Shown piece by piece: positions 1-4,211 of a DNA stretch of 5,599 nucleotides. The notes below the pieces were generated by a model. That model did no database searches. It saw nothing but the letters and a program-made list of their open reading frames with translations, and had not been told where the DNA came from. A program made the translations under genes and the position numbers. How positions within the stretch are numbered: position 1 is the stretch's first letter; each line of letters opens with the position of its first letter. This DNA is from Clostridiales bacterium (lineage in GTDB: Bacteria; Bacillota_A; Clostridia; Oscillospirales; Oscillospiraceae), in the NCBI GenBank assembly GCA_019417795.1, contig DXUR01000204.1, positions 1-5,599 on the forward strand, written 5' to 3'.

Positions 1-145
1 CCTTTCCCGGTTCGTAGATTGCTTGGTAGCTGGCATTGGCGTATTTGTCGATCTCGCAGTGTCCTACACACCGGAAACCGCCCGCGCGGGTCAGCCCGGA
101 GCGGAAACCGCCAATGCCGGCGAACATATCAAAATATCGGATCAG
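1..145 (-). CDS. C5 cytosine-specific DNA methyltransferase, N-terminal fragment (gene continues past the left edge)
   Basis: The visible N-terminus carries motif I of C5 cytosine methyltransferases, the AdoMet-binding loop, read as FDMFAGIGGFRSGL. It is followed by the acidic motif II region GHCEIDKYANASY, whose Glu normally contacts the AdoMet ribose. These enzymes transfer a methyl group from AdoMet to C5 of cytosine in a specific site. The catalytic PCQ motif and target-recognition domain lie outside the window, so specificity cannot be read. The start is unusual. The frame is closed by a TGA at 154-152, and the first in-frame ATG (127) would remove the first beta strand (IRYFD). A CTG at 145-143 sits 10 nt after an AAGGAG and overlaps the parR-like stop as CTGA, so I chose it. 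The gene is the last visible member of the segregation operon. It could be an orphan modification enzyme or half of a restriction-modification pair; no endonuclease is visible. Confidence 0.88.
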   Translation of the reverse strand, partial: MIRYFDMFAGIGGFRSGLTRAGGFRCVGHCEIDKYANASYQAIYEPGK

Positions 146-444
146 GTCATCTCATCTCCTTCCTGCAGGGCAAGCAAAAAGCCGAGGACGCTTTCATCTA
201 CATCCCCGGCTCTGCCGCTATCCTGCGCTTCTTCTTTGGTGAGCTGCACTCCCCGCAGTTCCTGCCGGATGGTCTGGCGAACGGTGTCCAGCAGTTCCTG
301 CTGCCCTTTATACTCACAGACCATGCGGCAGACCGCAGCGGTGCGCTGTCCTGCGGGGATCTCCGTCAGCTTCTTCCACGCCCTGCGCTGTATAGGTGAG
401 GACATGGAAAAGGACAGATTGATCCGCTTTTTGTTACTGCTCAT
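142..444 (-). CDS. parR: ParR-like plasmid segregation adaptor (ribbon-helix-helix DNA-binding protein)
   Basis: This 100-residue protein directly follows the parM-like gene, the usual parMR order. Residues 5-40 have a ribbon-helix-helix pattern: a basic start (KKRINLSFSM) gives the beta strand, and the segment from Pro17 to about residue 44, with the IPAGQRT turn, gives the helices. ParR proteins bind repeated centromere sites and cap ParM filaments. The C-terminus (DVDESVLGFLLALQEGDE, residues 81-98) is an acidic-hydrophobic helix of the kind ParR uses to contact ParM; that function is inference. The frame stays open upstream to 546, but the ATG at 444 is preferred because it begins the recognisable domain and overlaps the parM-like stop by 11 nt (ATGAGCAGTAA). 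I see no strong Shine-Dalgarno directly before it, so translation is probably coupled to parM. Another small RHH repressor is a less likely reading. Confidence 0.75.
   Translation of the reverse strand: MSSNKKRINLSFSMSSPIQRRAWKKLTEIPAGQRTAAVCRMVCEYKGQQELLDTVRQTIRQELRGVQLTKEEAQDSGRAGDVDESVLGFLLALQEGDEMT
143..161 (-). promoter_or_regulatory. Ribosome binding site and probable CTG start of the methyltransferase gene
   Basis: AAGGAG lies at 161-156 on the minus strand, 10 nt before a CTG at 145-143. The CTG shares three bases with the TGA stop of the upstream gene (144-142), giving a CTGA overlap of the same geometry as the ATGA overlap between the DUF4240 and parM-like genes. The only in-frame ATG lies 28 nt from the AAGGAG, too far for ordinary initiation. 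Confidence 0.55.
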
Positions 445-1360
445 CGTTCTTTGTGAGCCGCTCTGCCAGCCGCTCATAGCCTTTGGCGTTGAGGGACACA
501 TCGTCAAGGATGACTGGACGGCAAAGGCCGTCCGCAGCGGATACATTCCGCTTCAGCAGCGCCGCACCACCGCCCAGAAAAACAGCAGGCATGGCACGGG
601 TATCCAGTCCGCTCTCCGTAATGGCGGAGAGCAGGCGATGGACATAGGCGTCTGCCTGCCGGTCAATAATTTTTCTGGCATCCTCGTTGATATGGACAGC
701 ATCGCCGCGCAGCACGCTTTCCATCTGTGCCGCTGTCATAGACAGGCCCAGTGCGCGGCGGATCTGTTCGCCGATCTCATCCAGACAGCGAATCATACCG
801 AGTTCCAGACTGCGGCAGGTCGATGCATTGGGGATACGGTTGTCCAAACGCATCAGATCCACCGTCCAGCCACCGATATCCGCCACGATCACAGAAGGCT
901 CATCCAGCAGGATGCTCTGGGTCAAGACTGCGGCATAACCTTGCGGGAACAGCGACACCTTGCGGATGGTGATAGAGTATTCCTGTCCCTCATAGCGGAA
1001 ACTCACCGTTCTCCCGTCCCGGAGCAGATAGTCCCGGAATGCATTTTTCTCCCGTCCGAAGCTGGTGAGAGGCAGTCCGGCCGCCAGATGGATCTCTGCT
1101 GCAGGCTCCGCATGACGGAAGGAGAGCTCCTTTGCGATGGCTGCCAGCGTAAGGAGGTAGTAGTCCTCTGTCTGCGTTTTGTTCTTCTGAAGCGCCTGAC
1201 GCCCGCTGCCCACCACATAGAATTTTCCGCCGTATTCCAGCACGTCCTTCAGCGTATATGGCTCATGCTCATACGCCACCAGACCGGAGGGGAACGAGAA
1301 ATGGGACGTTTTCATAGCGGCATAGCCGTGGTCCACGCCGATAATCATGGACTCGCTCAT
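434..1360 (-). CDS. parM: ParM/StbA-family actin-like ATPase for DNA segregation
   Basis: This 308-residue protein carries the actin-fold nucleotide-binding signatures in the right order: phosphate-1 loop IIGVDHGYAAMK (6-17), phosphate-2 loop VIVADIGGWTVDL (157-169) and adenosine motif AVFLGGGAALL (259-269). Length fits ParM/StbA and Alp proteins. Such proteins polymerise in the cytoplasm with ATP and push or pull sister DNA molecules apart through a ParR-centromere complex. The start at 1360 overlaps the upstream stop as ATGA and follows a strong GGAGGTGA at 1374-1367 with a 6-nt spacer. The next gene overlaps by 11 nt and encodes a ParR-like adaptor, which supports a segregation role over a chaperone role such as DnaK. 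ParM-like proteins are common on clostridial plasmids and conjugative elements. The assignment to the family is firm; its filament type and partner are inferred. Confidence 0.9.
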   Translation of the reverse strand: MSESMIIGVDHGYAAMKTSHFSFPSGLVAYEHEPYTLKDVLEYGGKFYVVGSGRQALQKNKTQTEDYYLLTLAAIAKELSFRHAEPAAEIHLAAGLPLTSFGREKNAFRDYLLRDGRTVSFRYEGQEYSITIRKVSLFPQGYAAVLTQSILLDEPSVIVADIGGWTVDLMRLDNRIPNASTCRSLELGMIRCLDEIGEQIRRALGLSMTAAQMESVLRGDAVHINEDARKIIDRQADAYVHRLLSAITESGLDTRAMPAVFLGGGAALLKRNVSAADGLCRPVILDDVSLNAKGYERLAERLTKNDEQ

Positions 1361-2412
1361 CTTGCCTCACCTCCACGGCTGCGTTTCTTCTTATTTGATG
1401 TCTGGCGCCGGTCATAGTCCTTCCCGGCATGGATCAGATCCCGGATCTCCTTCAGCTGCGGATTCCAGCGCGTTTGACCGTCCCACTCCGGATGCTTCGC
1501 ACAGAGCCGGGGCAGATATTTCTTCAGATCCGCGCCCTCTCTGGGAAACTCGATGCCGCCCTTATAAACGATATCCTGTTCCAACTTCATCAAAAGCGCA
1601 TCATATGCGCTCCAATCTGTCTGATCATAGGCGCTTTTTCCAGTGAGCTGCTCGTAGGCATAGTCCCCGACATAGCTCAACTGCTCAAAGCAGCAATCTC
1701 CGTAGGGAACGACATCCGCAAGGCTGTCCGGGTCTGCCAGCGCGGCAAAATAGACCTCGCGCCCCTGTGCGATGAGCCAGGCGCGGAAGTCGATAAACCC
1801 ATCATCGCTGCAGCCGTATTCCTTCATGATCCCTGCCGCGTCCCACAAGCCGAACTTGTCCGCGAGATCTTCATAGGCGTGGATGATGTCGTGAAAATTC
1901 TGTGCCTGCGTGGGGTCCATAGAAACCAGCCGGTCTTTCAGATAGGCCAGCATGGCGTCCATATCCTGCCCGCAGACGTTTTTTGCCTCATGGATCAGGT
2001 CCCAGAAGGATTCTTTGTTGATCTCTGTGATCGGTTCCTTCACATTCTTCATCTCCTTCCCAATACGTTTTTTGATGTGCGCTGCCGCACCCGCGCAGAT
2101 CTTTTGATAAAACGCGCGATACTCCGGTGTGGTTTTATCCACTTCACCGAGAATAGCACGCTCATAGGGCGTGCCGGGGACGATCTCCCAGGTAACGGCC
2201 CCAAAGTATGCCGCTTCCAGATACCGCAGCAGCGTGTGTCCGTCTGCCATCTCAAACATTCCATGGTTATCCTCATAGGGAAATTCCTCATAGACCTTGA
2301 GCCCGGTGACTTCTTCCGCGGCGGCATACAGCGAGAAACCGTCTGCGTCCAGCGTCGGCGCAAGCTGCGCGTACTGTTCCTCCGGGGACAGCATTTCCTC
2401 ATGCCGCTCCAT
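1357..2412 (-). CDS. DUF4240-domain protein with extra N- and C-terminal regions, function unknown
   Basis: In this 351-residue protein, residues about 134-235 match my memory of DUF4240: it opens with FWDLIHEAK (136-144) and ends with the aromatic-rich DGFIDFRAWLIAQGREVYF (204-222). No biochemical activity is established for that domain as far as I know. The first ~115 residues form a separate acidic, aromatic-rich alpha/beta-like region (for example TGLKVYEEFPYEDNHG, 36-51) that I cannot name. Residues 236-330 form a C-terminal region with many Tyr and Trp, and the protein ends in a basic tail (KKKRSRGG, 341-348) that might touch nucleic acid. There is no signal peptide or membrane segment, so it is probably cytoplasmic. 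The start at 2412 has AAGGAG at 2425-2420 with a 7-nt spacer and overlaps the upstream gene by 14 nt; the end overlaps parM by 4 nt. Its place directly before parM suggests a link to maintenance or conjugation. Confidence 0.8.
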   Translation of the reverse strand: MERHEEMLSPEEQYAQLAPTLDADGFSLYAAAEEVTGLKVYEEFPYEDNHGMFEMADGHTLLRYLEAAYFGAVTWEIVPGTPYERAILGEVDKTTPEYRAFYQKICAGAAAHIKKRIGKEMKNVKEPITEINKESFWDLIHEAKNVCGQDMDAMLAYLKDRLVSMDPTQAQNFHDIIHAYEDLADKFGLWDAAGIMKEYGCSDDGFIDFRAWLIAQGREVYFAALADPDSLADVVPYGDCCFEQLSYVGDYAYEQLTGKSAYDQTDWSAYDALLMKLEQDIVYKGGIEFPREGADLKKYLPRLCAKHPEWDGQTRWNPQLKEIRDLIHAGKDYDRRQTSNKKKRSRGGEAR

Positions 2413-2827
2413 CTGACCGCTCCTTTCTTACCCAGCCCATAAAACGCTCTAAAAAGTGAACGCGCCCATGCACCTTCCCGGCAGACACATCCAGCCCATT
2501 CATCTGCGCCTGAATGCGGCGCTGGATGGCTTTCAGCTTCTGCGGGTCATTGCAGCAGTCTACGATGACATACTCGCCGCCGCTGGTGGAGAGGATTTCC
2601 CGCTTGCCGTTCTCGTCCCGGATGCCGGACAGGAGCCGCTGTCCCAGCCGTTTCCGGTAGGCGTCCTGGAGCGCATCCATATCTCCGCAGACATCATGCT
2701 TTTTCAAGATCTCCGCGATCTCACAGGAAGTGATCTTCGTCTCGGCGGACAGCTTTTGCAAAATCTCTGCCTGCGCATCAGGCGGGATTCCGGTCCGGCT
2801 GGGCGCCATTTTCTTCGTTTCCTGCAT
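2399..2827 (-). CDS. Small conserved-type protein, possible winged-helix DNA-binding protein
   Basis: I do not recognise this 142-residue protein by name. Residues 16-68 are predicted-looking helices (AEILQKLSAE, TSCEIAEILKKHDV, MDALQDAYRKRLGQRLLSG), followed by two probable strands around a turn (KREILSTSGGEYVIVD, 75-90) and a basic helix (KLKAIQRRIQAQMNG, 97-111). This helix-helix-wing order resembles a winged helix-turn-helix, but that is an inference from pattern only. The frame stays open to 2878, but I place the start at 2827 because GGAGGTG at 2839-2833 lies 5 nt before that ATG. It therefore overlaps the end of the ParB-like gene by 50 nt in another frame, and it overlaps the DUF4240 gene by 14 nt. 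It has no signal peptide or membrane segment. A DNA-binding accessory factor or autoregulator of the maintenance operon would fit the context. Confidence 0.72.
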   Translation of the reverse strand: MQETKKMAPSRTGIPPDAQAEILQKLSAETKITSCEIAEILKKHDVCGDMDALQDAYRKRLGQRLLSGIRDENGKREILSTSGGEYVIVDCCNDPQKLKAIQRRIQAQMNGLDVSAGKVHGRVHFLERFMGWVRKERSDGAA

Positions 2828-3764
2828 CGACACACCTCCAATCCGCGGGCAGGATCTTCTGCTCGATGATATCCGCAATCATCCGGAACACCTCCGCCAG
2901 CTCGCGGGATTCCTTCACGGTATCCCGCATTTCCTCCGGGGTCATCCGCGTCCCGTCCGTCCAGCAGCGGATATTTTCTTCGGACGGCGTCAGCAGGACG
3001 GCTTTTTCGTATGCCTTGCAGAAAATGTTGGCAACCTTGCCCCTGCGGTCGATCTCCGCTTCCTGCTGCTTGAGCTCCTTTTTTGCTTTTTCGTACTCCA
3101 ACAACTCTGCGGCAGCCTGTTCCCGCTGATCCTCCGGCACATCCTGAAGCTGACGGGTCAGGTCATAGCCCTTGTTGATGGACAGTTCCTTCTTATCCAG
3201 CGCCTCCTTGATGGCGTCCGGAGCATTCTCGTCGATCTGCATGACCTTGCCCATGGTGCGCTCACCAAGGCCGACCGCTTCGGCCAGCTCTTTGCGAGTA
3301 TCCACCGCTTTTTCGACAGAAGGAAGGTTTGGCAATGTTGCCGAACCTTCCTCTGCCTCGCTGGGCCGGAAATTCTGCCCACCAGCAGCCATGTTAGCTT
3401 TGGCCTTGGCTTCGATCTCCGGCTTCAGCTTCAGGGCGATCTTACCCAGCTCCCACTTTTCCAGATTGCGGCGTCCCTTCTGGGTATCCAGCGCCCACTG
3501 CTTGGCTTCCAGCAGATCCTCGAACGAGAAAACGGCCATCGTGTACGGCAGGCCATGCTTTTCACACAGCGCCTGACGGTTGTGTCCATCGATGATGACC
3601 ATGTCCTCATTGACGATGATGGGAGAATAACAGCCATTGTTGACCAGATCCGTTTCCAGAGCGTCGAGCTGCTCCGCGCTCAAAGGCGGGAGCAGCTCGG
3701 CCATCTCCGGCAGGATCACAGGGCTGCGTTCAGCGCTGGTATATGTGATCCCGGTATTTTTCAT
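2778..3764 (-). CDS. ParB-like nuclease/CTPase-fold partition protein
   Basis: This 328-residue protein has an N-terminal ParB/sulfiredoxin-like domain at about residues 25-95, with the signature MVIIDGHNRQALCEKHG (55-71) containing the DGHNR nucleotide-site motif and the preceding PIIVNED strand. Residues 96-130 are helical and basic. Residues 131-153 are a low-complexity linker that coincides with a DNA inverted repeat. Residues 155-178 (DTRKELAEAVGLGERTMGKV) form a helix-turn-helix of the ParB/KorB type. Residues 205-240 are rich in Glu, Lys and Gln and look like a coiled coil. ParB proteins bind specific sites and spread or slide on DNA; some stand-alone relatives regulate conjugation genes. 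No ParA partner is seen here. The start at 3764 shares one base with the ssb stop (TGATG), with GAGGT 9 nt upstream. The 3' end overlaps the next gene by 50 nt. Family membership is firm; a partition role is inferred. Confidence 0.86.
   Translation of the reverse strand: MKNTGITYTSAERSPVILPEMAELLPPLSAEQLDALETDLVNNGCYSPIIVNEDMVIIDGHNRQALCEKHGLPYTMAVFSFEDLLEAKQWALDTQKGRRNLEKWELGKIALKLKPEIEAKAKANMAAGGQNFRPSEAEEGSATLPNLPSVEKAVDTRKELAEAVGLGERTMGKVMQIDENAPDAIKEALDKKELSINKGYDLTRQLQDVPEDQREQAAAELLEYEKAKKELKQQEAEIDRRGKVANIFCKAYEKAVLLTPSEENIRCWTDGTRMTPEEMRDTVKESRELAEVFRMIADIIEQKILPADWRCVDAGNEENGAQPDRNPA
3317..3355. repeat. Near-perfect inverted repeat inside the ParB-like gene
   Basis: The left arm AGGAAGGTTTGGCAA (3321-3335) and the right arm TTGCCGAACCTTCCT (3338-3352) are inverted copies with one mismatch, around a 2-nt centre (TG). 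In the plus-strand reading the mismatch is a T:G wobble pair; in the mRNA (minus) sense it is C:A. Outside the arms, CAG (3317-3319) can pair with CTG (3353-3355) across one bulged A. It covers codons 138-148 of the ParB-like protein, the linker before its helix-turn-helix. There is no T-tract, so it is not a normal terminator. It could be a dyad protein-binding site or an mRNA hairpin. Confidence 0.85.
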
Positions 3765-4138
3765 CAGGCAGCGACCTCGTGGACAGACTCATCTTCCAAT
3801 TCCTGCGCCGTTTCCTCCACCTTGCGGGGAGAGAGGAACTCCACCTCGCTGGCTTTGATGAGGAAACCGGGCTGGCGCTGGGGATCGTCCGCGAAGGTGA
3901 TGGTCTCAAAGTCCCCGGTGGCTGCCAGCTTACAGCCCTTCCAGGCAAACGCCGCGCAGCGCTCGGCCAGAGGGCCGCGCACCTTGATGGAGATAAAATC
4001 GGTGAGCTTGTTGCCATCCTTATCCTTATAGCGGCGGTCCGAGGCGATGCGCAGGATAGCGTAGGGTTTGCCGGTATTCTCGTTCATCTTCAGTTCCACA
4101 TCGTGGGTCAGGTTGCCAATGGCAGTGATCTTCAGCAT
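3764..4138 (-). CDS. ssb: Single-stranded DNA-binding protein (SSB-like, OB fold), element-borne
   Basis: This 124-residue protein has the SSB OB-fold layout: an N-terminal strand with an IGNLTHDVELK motif (7-17), the GKPYAILRIASDRR strand (23-36), a DFISIKVRGPLAE strand (47-59) and the KGCKLAATGDFET strand (67-79). SSBs coat single-stranded DNA in replication, repair and conjugative transfer. It is shorter than chromosomal SSB (about 150-180 residues) and ends ESVHEVAA, lacking the usual acidic DDxPF tip that recruits partner proteins. This is typical of accessory SSB-like proteins on mobile elements but would limit its recruitment role. AAGGAG at 4153-4148 precedes the ATG by 9 nt. It is the first gene of the overlapping block; its TGA stop shares a base with the ParB-like start. 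It follows a terminator by 35 nt. Confidence 0.88.
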   Translation of the reverse strand: MLKITAIGNLTHDVELKMNENTGKPYAILRIASDRRYKDKDGNKLTDFISIKVRGPLAERCAAFAWKGCKLAATGDFETITFADDPQRQPGFLIKASEVEFLSPRKVEETAQELEDESVHEVAA

Positions 4139-4172
4139 GGTTCAGTTCTCCTTTTTATATTTATGATGTTTG
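4139..4172 (-). other. Short AT-rich leader before the ssb operon; no convincing promoter seen
   Basis: This gap holds an AT-rich stretch (AACATCATAAATATAAAAAG, 4170-4151) and the ssb ribosome binding site. TATAAA at 4159-4154 resembles a -10 box. A -35 box would have to fall at about 4177-4182, inside the terminator's 3' arm and T-tract, and no TTGACA-like sequence is there. The ssb block may be read through from upstream or use an unusual promoter. Confidence 0.4.
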
Positions 4173-4203
4173 AAAAACCGCCCTCCCGGCATCGGGAGGG
4201 CGG
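4173..4203 (-). terminator. Intrinsic terminator after the SLH surface-protein gene
   Basis: On the minus strand, CCGCCCTCCCG and CGGGAGGGCGG form a perfect 11-bp GC-rich stem (4203-4178) around a 4-nt ATGC loop, followed at once by TTTTT (4177-4173). It begins 8 bases after the stop codon of the surface-protein gene and points the right way to end that transcript. The T-tract is only on this strand side, so it does not act on plus-strand transcripts. Only 34 bases separate it from the ssb start. Confidence 0.93.
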
Positions 4204-4211
4204 CAGGGTGT

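Noticed and set aside
72..112. Direct repeat CGGAAACCGCC (72-82 and 102-112) and palindrome CCCGCGCGGG (81-90).
   Set aside because: The direct repeat encodes the two GGFR segments of the methyltransferase motif I region, and the palindrome is short and in GC-rich codons.
445..546. Upstream extension of the parR-like frame to 546.
   Set aside because: The extra 34 residues overlap parM coding sequence, look like out-of-frame translation, and precede the recognisable RHH domain. The ATG at 444 gives a normal coupled start.
611..632. Inverted repeat GCTCTCCG / CGGAGAGC with a 6-nt centre in the parM-like gene.
   Set aside because: Only 8 bp and within GC-rich coding DNA; expected at some rate by chance, and there is no T-tract.
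23..1417. Long plus-strand open frame of 464 codons.
   Set aside because: It lies antisense to the methyltransferase, parR-like and parM-like genes, has no recognisable domain, is rich in Arg, Cys and His, and arises from high-GC codon bias on the other strand.
1429..2442. Plus-strand open frame of 337 codons opposite the DUF4240 gene.
   Set aside because: The minus-strand frame holds the recognisable domain and ribosome binding site; this one is its shadow.
2828..2878. Upstream extension of the 142-aa protein to 2878.
   Set aside because: The extra 17 residues (Arg/Ser-rich) are the ParB-like gene read in another frame, and the best ribosome binding site directly precedes the ATG at 2827.
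2730..4031. Long plus-strand open frame of 433 codons.
   Set aside because: It mirrors the ParB-like and ssb genes, which have clear domain motifs, good ribosome binding sites and overlapping junctions; the antisense product shows no family features.
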